Numbered from the stretch's first letter, positions 16,925 through 26,544 are shown. The stretch is 64,000 bases of DNA from Pseudomonas mohnii (GCF_900105115.1 NZ_FNRV01000001.1:6203501-6267500); one strand, 5' to 3'. Program-made: numbers and translations. Notes: a model not told the origin generated them from the letters alone.

Positions 16925-17790
16925 CGAATGTCGCTGTATTGCGACTGCCGCTGGCGGTGGATTTGAGCGGGTTCGTCAAGTTGCTGCAACGCATGCAGGT
17001 ACCGCATCGGGTCAGTGAGGAGTCGGGCGAGCAGGTGTTGTGGGTGCCGGCGAACATCAGTGAAGACGTCCGGGTGTTGTACGAACGCTATCCGGCGGGT
17101 GACCCCGATGAGCAACTGGCCATCCCGGTGGCCCGAACGGTTCGCCGGCCGAGCTTCGCCTCGCAGCTTCGGCATGCAAAAGGCACGGCGCTGATACTGC
17201 TGCTCAGCCTGCTCGTCGGTGTCGTGACCTTGCTGGGCGATAACCTTGCCACCATGCGCTGGCTGACCTTCCTCGATTATCACGTCGTCGGTGAGTACAT
17301 CCACTTCGTGCCATTGGCCGACAGCCTGGCGGCGGGGCAGTGGTGGCGCCTGGTGACGCCGATGCTGATCCATTTCGGCATCCTGCACCTGGCCATGAAT
17401 GGCATGTGGTACTGGGAGCTGGGGCGGCGCATCGAATCGCGTCAGGGCACTGTCAATTTGATCGGGCTGACCTTGCTGTTCAGCCTCGTGTCCAATTTTT
17501 CCCAGTTCGTATTCGGCGGCCCGACCCTGTTTGGCGGCTTGTCCGGGGTGCTGTACGGCCTGCTCGGGCATTGCTGGATTTTCCAGATATTGTCGCCGAA
17601 CGCCGCTTATCGCCTGCCCCGTGGGGTACTGGTGATGATGCTGGTGTGGCTGCTGCTGTGCCTGTCCGGGCTGGTCTCGATGATCGGCTTCGGTGAAATC
17701 GCCAACGCGGCCCACGTCGGCGGGTTGCTCGTCGGATGCCTGACCGGTTTGTTGGGTGGTTTGTACAACCGCCGTAAACTGGCCGCCTGA
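16921..17790 (+). CDS. Rhomboid-family intramembrane serine protease
   Basis: Cleaves transmembrane helices of unknown substrates within the inner membrane. Of 289 residues, the first 80 form a soluble GlpG-like cytoplasmic domain, followed by about six helices. The catalytic dyad is Ser208 in GGLSGVLYGLLGH and His265 in ANAAHVGG; HFGILHLAMN (His151, His156, Asn160) is the conserved oxyanion-stabilising motif, and WWRLVTPMLIH precedes it. It is coupled to the phosphoesterase upstream. Confidence 0.92.
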   Translation: MTNVAVLRLPLAVDLSGFVKLLQRMQVPHRVSEESGEQVLWVPANISEDVRVLYERYPAGDPDEQLAIPVARTVRRPSFASQLRHAKGTALILLLSLLVGVVTLLGDNLATMRWLTFLDYHVVGEYIHFVPLADSLAAGQWWRLVTPMLIHFGILHLAMNGMWYWELGRRIESRQGTVNLIGLTLLFSLVSNFSQFVFGGPTLFGGLSGVLYGLLGHCWIFQILSPNAAYRLPRGVLVMMLVWLLLCLSGLVSMIGFGEIANAAHVGGLLVGCLTGLLGGLYNRRKLAA

Positions 17791-17823
17791 AACAGTTATG
17801 TACATAGAGAGCGCGGAGACCCA

Positions 17824-18084
17824 ATGTCCTCTTTTAACGAAATGATCAAAAACATCACCCCGGACATCTACCAGAGCCTGAAACTGGCGGTGGAAATCGG
17901 TAAATGGTCCGACGGTGGCAAGCTCACCGCCGAGCAGCGCGAGCTGTCGCTGCAAGCGATGATCGCCTGGGAAATCAAGAACCTGCCCGAAGAAGAGCGT
18001 ACTGGCTACATGGGGCCGCAGGAGTGCAGCTCCAAATCGATTCAAGTGCCCAATATCCTGTTCAAGTCGGATGCCATCCATTGA
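17824..18084 (+). CDS. DUF1315 family protein, YeaC-like
   Basis: 86-residue cytoplasmic protein of unknown function, recognised by NEMIKNITPDIYQSLKLAVE, GKWSDGGKLTAEQRE and the end region GPQECSSKS. GGAG precedes the ATG by seven bases. The stop overlaps the TTG start of the DUF2797 gene (TTGA), and this pair recurs in Pseudomonas as I recall. Confidence 0.88.
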   Translation: MSSFNEMIKNITPDIYQSLKLAVEIGKWSDGGKLTAEQRELSLQAMIAWEIKNLPEEERTGYMGPQECSSKSIQVPNILFKSDAIH

Positions 18085-18911
18085 TCGAGATTGGCCGCGG
18101 TGCAATCAGTAAAATGTCGGCGCGCCTGGACGGGCCGAACGTGCAATACGCATTTCGTCTGGGCGACGTCGAGGTACCGGTCAACCCCTTGATTGGCACC
18201 ACGGTTCGCCTGGAATACCTGGGGGCGATCCACTGCACCCATTGCGGACGCAAGACCAAAACCAGTTTCAGCCAGGGCTACTGCTACCCCTGCATGACCA
18301 AGCTGGCCCAGTGTGACGTGTGCATCATGAGCCCGGAGCGCTGCCATTACGACGCCGGCACTTGCCGTGAGCCGCAGTGGGGCGAGCAGTTCTGCATGAC
18401 CGATCACATCGTCTACCTGTCGAACTCTTCCGGAGTGAAAGTCGGGATCACCCGTGCCACCCAGCTGCCGACCCGCTGGATCGACCAGGGCGCCAGCCAG
18501 GCCTTGCCGATCATGCGCGTGTCGACCCGCCAGCAATCAGGCTTTGTCGAGGACCTGTTCCGCAGTCAGGTGGCGGACAAGACCAACTGGCGCGCGCTGC
18601 TCAAGGGTGATGCGGTGCCGGTGAACCTGGCAGAAGTTCGCGACCAGTTGTTCGACAGCTGCGCCGAGGGGCTGCAAGGCTTGCAGCAACGGTTCGGCCT
18701 GCAGGCGATTCAGACCGTCGCCGATGTCGAACCGCTCGAAATCCGCTACCCGGTCGAGCAGTATCCGGCCAAGATCGTCAGCTTCAACCTGGACAAGCAG
18801 CCCATTGCCGAAGGCACGCTGATGGGGATCAAGGGCCAGTACCTGATCTTCGACACCGGCGTGATCAACATTCGTAAATACACGGCTTATCAGCTCGCCG
18901 TGCATCAGTAA
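18081..18911 (+). CDS. DUF2797 family cysteine-rich protein
   Basis: 276 residues with a TTG start overlapping the yeaC stop; an alternative ATG lies 11 codons inside. Residues 52-105 hold nine cysteines (52, 55, 68, 71, 78, 81, 88, 95, 105) in CxxC pairs, consistent with zinc or iron-sulfur binding. Right after them, IVYLSNSSGVKVGITR and PTRWIDQGA resemble the start of a GIY-YIG-type fold. The C-terminus KGQYLIFDTGVINIRKYTAY is well conserved in the family. The function is not known. The stop is ten bases before pepN. Confidence 0.85.
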   Translation: MIEIGRGAISKMSARLDGPNVQYAFRLGDVEVPVNPLIGTTVRLEYLGAIHCTHCGRKTKTSFSQGYCYPCMTKLAQCDVCIMSPERCHYDAGTCREPQWGEQFCMTDHIVYLSNSSGVKVGITRATQLPTRWIDQGASQALPIMRVSTRQQSGFVEDLFRSQVADKTNWRALLKGDAVPVNLAEVRDQLFDSCAEGLQGLQQRFGLQAIQTVADVEPLEIRYPVEQYPAKIVSFNLDKQPIAEGTLMGIKGQYLIFDTGVINIRKYTAYQLAVHQ

Positions 18912-18921
18912 GGACTCCAGC

Positions 18922-21579
18922 ATGCGCACCGAACAACCGAAGATGATCTACCTCAAGGACTATCAGGCTCCCGAGTACCTGATCGACGAAACGCACCTGA
19001 CCTTCGAGTTGTTCGAGGACCACAGCCTGGTCCATGCGCAACTGGTGATGCGCCGTAACCCCGAGCGTGGTCCGGGCCTGCCGCCGTTGGTGCTGGACGG
19101 TCAACAACTGGAACTGCTGTCGGTGACGCTGGCCGATCGCGAGCTGGGCATCGCCGATTACCAGTTGACCGAGAATCATCTGACCCTGCACCCGACCAGT
19201 ACCACCTTCACGGTCGATACCAGCGTCAGGATCCACCCGGAAACCAACACCGCGCTGGAAGGCCTGTACAAATCCGGCACGATGTTCTGCACCCAGTGCG
19301 AGGCCGAAGGTTTCCGCAAGATCACCTATTACCTCGACCGTCCGGACGTCATGAGCACGTTCACCACCACCGTGGTCGCCGAGCAGCACAGCTATCCGGT
19401 GCTGCTGTCCAACGGCAACCCGATTGCCTCGGGGCCCGGCGAAGATGGCCGGCACTGGGCGACCTGGGAGGACCCGTTCAAGAAACCGGCGTACCTGTTT
19501 GCGCTGGTGGCCGGTGATCTGTGGTGTGTCGAAGACACCTTCACCACCATGACCAAGCGCAACGTGGCGCTGCGCATTTACGTCGAGCCGGAAAACATCG
19601 ACAAATGCCAGCACGCCATGAACAGCCTGAAGAAATCCATGCGTTGGGATGAAGAGGTCTACGGTCGCGAATACGATCTGGACATCTTCATGATCGTCGC
19701 CGTGAACGACTTCAACATGGGCGCCATGGAGAACAAGGGCCTCAATATCTTCAACTCCAGCGCCGTGCTGGCCCGGGCCGAAACCGCCACCGACGCCGCG
19801 CACCAGCGGGTCGAGGCGATCGTTGCGCACGAATACTTCCACAACTGGTCGGGCAACCGCGTGACCTGCCGCGACTGGTTCCAGTTGTCGCTCAAGGAAG
19901 GTTTCACGGTTTTCCGCGATTCGCATTTCTCCGCCGACATGAACTCGGCCACGGTCAAGCGCATCCAGGACGTGGCGTACCTGCGCACGCACCAGTTCGC
20001 CGAAGACGCCGGCCCCATGGCCCACGCGGTGCGCCCGGACAGCTTCATCGAGATTTCCAACTTCTACACCCTGACCGTGTACGAAAAGGGTTCGGAAGTG
20101 GTCGGGATGATCCATACCTTGCTCGGTGCCGAAGGTTTCCGTAAAGGCAGCGACCTGTACTTCGAACGCCACGACGGTCAGGCCGTGACCTGCGACGACT
20201 TCATCAAGGCCATGGAAGATGCCAACGGCGTCGACCTGACCCAGTTCAAGCGCTGGTACAGCCAGGCGGGCACCCCACGTCTGGCGGTGAGCGAGTCCTA
20301 CGACGCAGCGGCCCGGACCTACAGCCTGACCTTCCGCCAGAGCTGCCCGGAAACCCCGGACAAGGTCGAGAAGCTGCCGTTCGTGATCCCGGTCGAACTG
20401 GGCCTGCTGGACAGCCAGGGCAACGAAATGGCCTTGCGCCTACAGGGCGAAGCCAGCGCCCAGGGCGCTACCCGTGTCCTTTCCGTGACCGAAGCCGAGC
20501 AGACCTTCACCTTCGTCGACATCGCAGAACAGCCGCTGCCTTCGCTGCTGCGTGGCTTCTCGGCGCCGGTGAAGCTGAGCTTCCCGTACAACCGCGACCA
20601 GTTGATGTTCCTGATGCAGCACGACAGCGACGGGTTCAATCGTTGGGATGCCGGCCAGCAATTGTCGGTACAAGTGCTGCAGGAACTGATTGCCCAGCAG
20701 CAGAAGGGCGAAGCGCTGGTGCTCGATCAGCGTCTGGTTTCGGCCTTGCGCACCGTGCTGTCCGACGAGTCACTGGATCAAGCGATGGTCGCGGAAATGC
20801 TCTCGCTGCCAAGCGAAGCCTACCTGACCGAAATCAGTGAAGTGGCCGACGTCGAGGCCATTCACATCGCCCGCGAGTTTGCCCGCAAGCAACTGGCCGA
20901 AGCGTTGTTCGAAGGCCTGTGGCTGCGTTATCAGGCTAACCGCGAGCTGTCGAAGCAAACCCCGTATGTGGCCGAAGCCGAGCATTTCGCTCGCCGTGCG
21001 CTGCAAAACATTGCGTTGTCGTACCTGATGCTCAGCGGCAAGCCTGAAGTCCTGGCGGCGACCCTGGAGCAGTTCGACACCTGCGACAACATGACCGAGC
21101 GCCTGACCGCACTCGCGGTGTTGGTCAACTCGCCGTTCGAAGAGCAGAAGGCCAAGGCACTGGCCAGTTTTGCCGAGCACTTCAAGGACAACCCGCTGGT
21201 CATGGATCAGTGGTTCAGTGTCCAGGCCGGCAGTGTGTTGCCGGGCGGCCTGGCGCGGGTCAAGGCGTTGATGCAGCATCCGGCGTTCAACATCAAGAAC
21301 CCGAACAAGGTGCGGGCACTGGTGGGCGCATTCGCGGGGCAAAACCTCATCAACTTCCATGCGGCCGACGGTTCCGGGTATCGCTTCCTGGCAGACCTGG
21401 TGATCGAGTTGAACGGCTTCAATCCGCAGATCGCGTCTCGCCAACTGGCACCGTTGACCCGCTGGCGCAAATACGACAGCGCCCGTCAGGCGTTGATGAA
21501 AGGCGAACTGGAGCGCATCCGTGCTTCGGGTCAACTGTCCAGCGATGTGTTTGAAGTGGTCAGCAAAAGCCTGGCGTGA
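18922..21579 (+). CDS. pepN: Aminopeptidase N (M1 family)
   Basis: Zinc metallopeptidase removing N-terminal residues from peptides in cytoplasmic protein turnover; 885 residues, the usual size. GAMEN lies near 267-271, the zinc motif is HEYFHNW (His303, Glu304, His307) and the third ligand is Glu326 in SLKEGFTVFRD. TVYEKGSEVVGMIHTLLG carries the transition-state tyrosine region. AAGGA precedes the ATG. It ends the nadK-to-pepN run. Confidence 0.97.
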   Translation: MRTEQPKMIYLKDYQAPEYLIDETHLTFELFEDHSLVHAQLVMRRNPERGPGLPPLVLDGQQLELLSVTLADRELGIADYQLTENHLTLHPTSTTFTVDTSVRIHPETNTALEGLYKSGTMFCTQCEAEGFRKITYYLDRPDVMSTFTTTVVAEQHSYPVLLSNGNPIASGPGEDGRHWATWEDPFKKPAYLFALVAGDLWCVEDTFTTMTKRNVALRIYVEPENIDKCQHAMNSLKKSMRWDEEVYGREYDLDIFMIVAVNDFNMGAMENKGLNIFNSSAVLARAETATDAAHQRVEAIVAHEYFHNWSGNRVTCRDWFQLSLKEGFTVFRDSHFSADMNSATVKRIQDVAYLRTHQFAEDAGPMAHAVRPDSFIEISNFYTLTVYEKGSEVVGMIHTLLGAEGFRKGSDLYFERHDGQAVTCDDFIKAMEDANGVDLTQFKRWYSQAGTPRLAVSESYDAAARTYSLTFRQSCPETPDKVEKLPFVIPVELGLLDSQGNEMALRLQGEASAQGATRVLSVTEAEQTFTFVDIAEQPLPSLLRGFSAPVKLSFPYNRDQLMFLMQHDSDGFNRWDAGQQLSVQVLQELIAQQQKGEALVLDQRLVSALRTVLSDESLDQAMVAEMLSLPSEAYLTEISEVADVEAIHIAREFARKQLAEALFEGLWLRYQANRELSKQTPYVAEAEHFARRALQNIALSYLMLSGKPEVLAATLEQFDTCDNMTERLTALAVLVNSPFEEQKAKALASFAEHFKDNPLVMDQWFSVQAGSVLPGGLARVKALMQHPAFNIKNPNKVRALVGAFAGQNLINFHAADGSGYRFLADLVIELNGFNPQIASRQLAPLTRWRKYDSARQALMKGELERIRASGQLSSDVFEVVSKSLA

Positions 21580-22185
21580 TGCCTTTTGCGCGGAGTGCCA
21601 TGTACTCCGCGATGCCTTGATTGCCAGCAAGCTCGCTTCCACAGGGTTCAGCCTGATCCTTGTGGGAGCCAGCCTGCTGGCGATGGTCGTCAACGATAAC
21701 GCCTGCGGCCTGGATAAACGCGACGCACTTGAGTCCATCGTCGGAACGCCGCCCGGAGCCGGCTCGCTCTACAGGTATGGCGTTACATCCCCCTGTAGGA
21801 GCCAGCCTGCTGGCGATGGTCGTCAACGATAACGCGTGTAACCTGGATAAACGCGGCGCACTTGAGTCCATCACGAGAAGCCTCGCTCCTACAGGTATGG
21901 CGTCACATCACCCTGCAGGATGCAGCTCGCGATGATGTCGGCCCAGGCATCATCATCCTTCCTGATACCCCCTCATTCACCTGCACCCGTTAGCCCTGCA
22001 GTTAACAAAACATAACGTGCCGTCGATTGTCAGCCCTTCAAAAACACCGATAGGATAAGCCAGCTTCCGAAGGGGCTCTGGATTGCGGGTTTCGGGACTA
22101 TGCTCCGAAATAGCCAATCACAACGAGCACCCTGTCGGCGCCCTGAAAGGTTGAATGACCTAACAATAATAATGGGGGATGGTCT
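21580..22185. other. 606-base intergenic region with duplicated REP block
   Basis: No convincing gene is present. The first half holds REP-type repeats, including a tandem duplication described separately. The second half (about 21960-22180) is less repetitive and must contain the promoter of the propeller-transporter pair. No clear -35/-10 or -24/-12 pair stood out to me. A GGGGGA lies eight bases before the next ATG. Confidence 0.6.
21661..21910. repeat. Tandem duplication of a 133-base REP unit
   Basis: AGCCTGCTGGCGATGGTCGT occurs at 21671 and again at 21804, and the similarity continues through CCTGGATAAACGC, GCACTTGAGTCCATC, TCGCTC and ACAGGTATGGCGT. Differences are scattered substitutions plus a roughly 20-base length difference near the GAGTCCATC segment. 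The REP core here is GAGCCAGCCTGCTGGCGATGG, a variant not seen elsewhere in the window. Confidence 0.85.
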
Positions 22186-23238
22186 ATGAGTGAGCCTGTC
22201 ATGGGTGTGGGTATTTGCCGCCCGCCGGCATTACGCAAATTCGCGTTGCTGGCCACAGCGCTCTCGCTGTTTGGCTGTGCCGTGGCGTCGGCACCCGTGC
22301 TGGCCGCAGACGCGCCGGCATCCGACGTTGTTTATTCCGTTGAATCGGCCAAGGCCAGTAAAAGCCTGATACTCGATGTCGTGCACGCCGGCCCGCGCCT
22401 GGTGGCGGTCGGGGATCGCGGGCACATCCTGTATTCCGACGACAAAGGTACGACCTGGCTTCAGGCCAAGGTGCCCACCCGGCAACTGCTGACATCGGTG
22501 TTTTTTGTCGATGACAAGCACGGTTGGGCCGTCGGTCATGACGCGCAGATCCTCGCCAGCGAGGACGGTGGCGTCACCTGGACCAAGCAATTCGAAGATC
22601 TCAAACGCGAATCGCCGCTGCTCGATGTCTGGTTCAAGGACGTCAACAGTGGCTTTGCTGTGGGCGCCTATGGGGCGTTGATGGAAACCACCGACGGCGG
22701 CAAACACTGGGAAGACGCCAGCGATCGCCTGGACAACGAAGACCAGTACCATCTCAACGCCATCACGGCGGTCAAGGATGCCGGGCTGTTCATCGTTGGC
22801 GAGCAGGGCAGCATGTTCCGCTCCGCCGATGGGGGCCAGACCTGGGAAAAACTCGAAGGCCCGTACCAGGGCTCGCTGTTTGGAGTGCTCGGCACCGCAC
22901 AGGCCAATACGCTGCTGGCTTACGGGCTGCGCGGCAATCTCTATCGCTCCACCGATTTCGGCAGCACCTGGCAGCAAATCGAACTCAAGGCTGAACGCGG
23001 AGACCTGGAATTCGGTCTGTCCGGCGGCACGCTGCTCGATGACGGTTCGATCGTGATCGTCGGCAACGGCGGTTCGGTGATCAGCAGCAGCGACAACGGC
23101 GAGACTTTCAGCGTATTCAATCGTCGGGATCGCATTTCCCTCTCGTCGGTCGCTGCCGCCGGGAATGGCAATCTGATTCTGACCGGACAGGGCGGCGTTC
23201 ACGCCACTTCGCCAAACGGCGCCGAGCTGGGCAAATGA
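22186..23238 (+). CDS. YCF48/BNR-type beta-propeller protein, exported
   Basis: 350 residues with an N-terminal hydrophobic segment (ALLATALSLFGCAVASAPVLA) that could be a signal peptide with an extended n-region; a Cys is present but the lipobox is not clear. Six Asp-box repeats are visible: SDDKGTTW, SEDGGVTW, TTDGGKHW, SADGGQTW, STDFGSTW and SSDNGETF. This is the layout of the photosystem II assembly factor Ycf48 family, which act as scaffold propellers. The transporter gene begins 28 bases downstream, so a periplasmic accessory role is likely. Substrate unknown. Confidence 0.85.
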   Translation: MSEPVMGVGICRPPALRKFALLATALSLFGCAVASAPVLAADAPASDVVYSVESAKASKSLILDVVHAGPRLVAVGDRGHILYSDDKGTTWLQAKVPTRQLLTSVFFVDDKHGWAVGHDAQILASEDGGVTWTKQFEDLKRESPLLDVWFKDVNSGFAVGAYGALMETTDGGKHWEDASDRLDNEDQYHLNAITAVKDAGLFIVGEQGSMFRSADGGQTWEKLEGPYQGSLFGVLGTAQANTLLAYGLRGNLYRSTDFGSTWQQIELKAERGDLEFGLSGGTLLDDGSIVIVGNGGSVISSSDNGETFSVFNRRDRISLSSVAAAGNGNLILTGQGGVHATSPNGAELGK

Positions 23239-23266
23239 GCCGGGTTAATAATAAGAAGGCGGGGCT

Positions 23267-25651
23267 ATGACTTCCTTGAGCACTCATCATCAGGACAAGG
23301 CGACGTTTCTTGAGCGCCTGATCTTCAACAACCGCCCGGCAGTGATCACGATCTGCCTGCTGGTCAGCATCTTCCTGTTCTGGCAGGCGACGCTGATCCG
23401 GCCATCCACCAGCTTCGAGAAAATGATCCCGCTCGAGCATCCGTTCATTCAAAAGATGATGGAGCACCGCAACGATCTGGCGAACCTGGGCAACACCGTG
23501 CGGATTTCCGTGGAAGCCACCGACGGTGACATCTTCTCCAAGGAATACATGGAGACCCTGCGTCAGATCAACGACGAGGTGTTCTACATCTCCGGCGTCG
23601 ACCGTTCCGGCCTGAAGTCGCTGTGGAGCCCGAGCGTGCGCTGGACCGAAGTGACCGAGGAGGGCTTCGCCGGTGGTGAGGTGATTCCGCAGAGTTATAA
23701 CGGCTCCCAGGCCAGCCTCGACTTGCTGCGCAACAACGTGCTCAAGTCCGGACAGGTCGGGCGCCTGGTGTCCAACGATTTCAAGTCGAGCATCGTCGAC
23801 ATCCCGCTGCTGGAGGCCTACCCGGACCCGCAGGACCAGGGCAAGTTGCTGGCGCTGGACTACCGCAAGTTTTCCCACGAACTCGAAGACAAGATCCGTA
23901 ACAAGTTCGAGGCGCAGAACCCCAACATCAAGATCCACATCGTCGGCTTCGCCAAGAAAGTGGGCGACCTGATCGATGGCCTGGTGATGGTGGTGATGTT
24001 CTTCGGCATCGCCTTCGTCATCACGCTGATCCTGCTGTACTGGTTCACCAACTGCATGCGCAGTACGGTGGCCGTGTTGAGTACGACGCTGGTGGCGGTG
24101 GTCTGGCAGCTCGGGTTGATGCACTTCTTCGGCTTCGGGCTTGATCCCTACTCGATGCTGGTGCCGTTCCTGATCTTCGCCATTGGTATTTCCCATGGCG
24201 TACAGAAGATCAACGGCATTGCCCTGCAATCCAGCGATGCGGACAACGCCCTGACTGCTGCGCGCCGCACCTTCCGCCAACTGTTCCTGCCGGGGATGAT
24301 CGCGATCCTCGCGGATGCGGTGGGGTTCATCACGTTGCTGATCATCGACATCGGCGTGATCCGCGAGCTGGCCATTGGCGCGTCGATCGGCGTGGCGGTG
24401 ATCGTGTTCACCAACCTGATCCTGCTGCCGGTGGCGATCTCCTACGTCGGCATCAGCAAGCGCGCCGTGGAACGCAGCAAGAAGGATGCTCACCGCGAAC
24501 ACCCGTTCTGGCGTCTGCTGGCCAATTTTGCCAGCGCCAAAGTCGCGCCGGTGTCCGTCCTGCTGGCACTGATCGCCTTCGGTGGCGGCCTCTGGTACAG
24601 CCAGAACCTGAAAATCGGTGACCTCGACCAAGGGGCGCCGGAGCTGCGTCCGGACTCGCGTTACAACAAGGACAACAACTTCATCATCAGCAACTACTCC
24701 ACCAGCTCCGATGTGTTGGTGGTGATGGTCAAGACCAAGGCCGAAGGCTGCTCGCGCTACGAAGCCATGGCACCGATCGACGAACTGATGTGGAAGATGC
24801 AGAACACCGAGGGCGTGCAGTCGGCGATTTCCCTGGTGACTGTGTCCAAGCAAATGATCAAGGGCATGAACGAGGGCAACCTGAAGTGGGAAACCCTGTC
24901 GCGTAACCCGGACGTGCTGAACAACTCCATTGCCCGGGCCGATGGTCTGTACAACAACAGTTGTTCCCTGGCGCCGGTACTGGTGTTCCTCAACGATCAC
25001 AAGGCCGAAACCCTGAATCGCGCCGTGCATGCGGTGCAGGAGTTCGCCAAGGCAAACAACAAGGAGGGTCTGGAATTCATCCTCGCCGCCGGTAACGCCG
25101 GTATCGAGGCGGCCACCAACGAGGTGATCAAGGAATCCGAGCTGACCATCCTGATCCTGGTCTACATCTGCGTGGCGACCATGTGCATGATCACCTTCCG
25201 TTCCTGGGCGGCGACCTTGTGTATCGTGCTGCCGCTGGTGCTGACATCGGTGCTTGGTAACGCCCTGATGGCCTTCATGGGCATCGGCGTGAAAGTCGCG
25301 ACCCTGCCGGTCGTGGCGCTCGGGGTGGGGATTGGCGTGGACTACGGCATCTACATCTACAGTCGCCTGGAAAGCTTCCTGCGTGCCGGCCTGCCGCTGC
25401 AAGAGGCGTACTACCAGACGCTAAAGTCCACCGGTAAGGCCGTACTGTTCACCGGTCTGTGCCTGGCCATCGGCGTGTGCACCTGGATCTTCTCGGCCAT
25501 CAAGTTCCAGGCCGACATGGGGCTGATGCTGACCTTCATGCTGCTCTGGAACATGTTCGGTGCACTCTGGCTGCTGCCAGCGCTGGCACGCTTCCTGATC
25601 AAGCCTGAGAAACTGGCGGGGCAGAAGGGCAATTCGCTGTTTGCTCACTGA
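23267..25651 (+). CDS. RND/MMPL-family transporter
   Basis: Inner-membrane transporter of 794 residues with two repeats of one helix, a large periplasmic loop and a five-helix bundle. The first bundle starts near residue 235 (DLIDGLVMVVMFFGIAFVIT) and includes PFLIFAIGISHGVQKING; the second near 620 includes PVVALGVGIGVDYGIYIYS. It resembles hydrophobe/lipid-exporting MMPL proteins rather than tripartite drug pumps, since no adaptor or outer-membrane gene is adjacent. It is preceded by the propeller protein and followed by a strong terminator. Substrate unknown. Confidence 0.88.
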   Translation: MTSLSTHHQDKATFLERLIFNNRPAVITICLLVSIFLFWQATLIRPSTSFEKMIPLEHPFIQKMMEHRNDLANLGNTVRISVEATDGDIFSKEYMETLRQINDEVFYISGVDRSGLKSLWSPSVRWTEVTEEGFAGGEVIPQSYNGSQASLDLLRNNVLKSGQVGRLVSNDFKSSIVDIPLLEAYPDPQDQGKLLALDYRKFSHELEDKIRNKFEAQNPNIKIHIVGFAKKVGDLIDGLVMVVMFFGIAFVITLILLYWFTNCMRSTVAVLSTTLVAVVWQLGLMHFFGFGLDPYSMLVPFLIFAIGISHGVQKINGIALQSSDADNALTAARRTFRQLFLPGMIAILADAVGFITLLIIDIGVIRELAIGASIGVAVIVFTNLILLPVAISYVGISKRAVERSKKDAHREHPFWRLLANFASAKVAPVSVLLALIAFGGGLWYSQNLKIGDLDQGAPELRPDSRYNKDNNFIISNYSTSSDVLVVMVKTKAEGCSRYEAMAPIDELMWKMQNTEGVQSAISLVTVSKQMIKGMNEGNLKWETLSRNPDVLNNSIARADGLYNNSCSLAPVLVFLNDHKAETLNRAVHAVQEFAKANNKEGLEFILAAGNAGIEAATNEVIKESELTILILVYICVATMCMITFRSWAATLCIVLPLVLTSVLGNALMAFMGIGVKVATLPVVALGVGIGVDYGIYIYSRLESFLRAGLPLQEAYYQTLKSTGKAVLFTGLCLAIGVCTWIFSAIKFQADMGLMLTFMLLWNMFGALWLLPALARFLIKPEKLAGQKGNSLFAH

Positions 25652-25668
25652 TCCAGTTGAAATGAAAA

Positions 25669-25698
25669 AGCCGCAACCCTGGTTGCGGCTTTTTTATT
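25669..25698 (+). terminator. Rho-independent terminator after the RND transporter
   Basis: A ten-base GC-rich stem (AGCCGCAACC / GGTTGCGGCT) with a two-base centre is followed by seven T. An A run on the 5' side suggests it can also serve the convergent regulator gene. Confidence 0.92.
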
Positions 25699-25737
25699 TC
25701 TCACATTCACACCAGCCCCCACAGGGTTCTTCGGTGA

Positions 25738-26457
25738 TCAGGCAGGATCGCTGCCCAGCACCACATTCAATGCGTTACGCGCATCGTCGAGTTGTACCAG
25801 GGTCGCATGTCGTGCACCCAGCGCATCGCGATTTTCGATGGCGGTCAAAATCGCCTTGTGCCGTGGCAGCGCCAGTTCATGCAGGTTGGGCCGCTGGTTC
25901 GAGTGCTTCAGCGCTTCGGCAATGGCCACCGAGAGCATGTTGCACAGGTTGGCCAGCAAGTCGTTGTGGGTTGCGTCGGCGATGCGGCTGTGGAAGTCCA
26001 GGTCCGGTTGCAACAGCGCTTCCGGCGTCGGCGCGGCTTCCATGCGTTGGTAGGCCTCACCGATGGACGCGATATCGGCCTCCGTGGCGAATTGCGCGGC
26101 CAGTGCGGCGGCGGCCGGTTCGATGATGCTGCGCACGCTGGTCAGCAGATCGAAGAACTGGTTCTGTGGACTGCTTTGCATCAGCCAATGCAGCACGTCC
26201 GGATCAAGCATGTGCCAGTCTTTGCGCGGTTTGACCACGGTGCCGACCCGTGGACGGGAATACACCAGGCCTTTGGCGACCAGCACCCGAGTGGCTTCGC
26301 GCAACACCGGCCGGCTGACGGCATATTCCTCACACAACAGAGCTTCGGCGGGCAGTTTGTCATCGGGCTTGAAGCGTCCGGAGACGATCTGCATGCCCAG
26401 TTCCTGGACGATGCGCGAATGCATGCTTTTGCGGTCGGAGGGTTTGCGGTAGTCCAT
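25738..26457 (-). CDS. FadR-type GntR-family transcriptional regulator
   Basis: 239 residues. The GntR winged helix lies at about 10-75 (LGMQIVSGRFKPDDKLPAEA, SRPVLREATRVLVAKGLV), and the all-helical FCD effector domain at about 95-225 contains RSIIEPAAAALAA, DLDFHSRIADATHN and HKAILTAIENRDA, whose Asp/His residues usually bind a metal and a carboxylate ligand. It lies downstream of the dehydratase on the same strand, across a REP doublet, and probably represses both arms of the sugar-acid locus. An intermediate or the substrate is the likely effector (inference). Confidence 0.9.
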   Translation of the reverse strand: MDYRKPSDRKSMHSRIVQELGMQIVSGRFKPDDKLPAEALLCEEYAVSRPVLREATRVLVAKGLVYSRPRVGTVVKPRKDWHMLDPDVLHWLMQSSPQNQFFDLLTSVRSIIEPAAAALAAQFATEADIASIGEAYQRMEAAPTPEALLQPDLDFHSRIADATHNDLLANLCNMLSVAIAEALKHSNQRPNLHELALPRHKAILTAIENRDALGARHATLVQLDDARNALNVVLGSDPA

Positions 26458-26544
26458 GGGGAACGGCGCGGTCCTGTGCGATGGAGATGCCGGGCATGAT
26501 AGCAGGCGCGGTGGGTGACGGTCGCTAGAGTGGCGTATAGCGAC

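Noticed and set aside
23117..25402. A 761-codon open frame opposite the RND transporter
   Set aside because: Low-complexity His/Gln/Asp/Arg composition typical of an antisense shadow, no start signal, and it covers a clear membrane protein gene.
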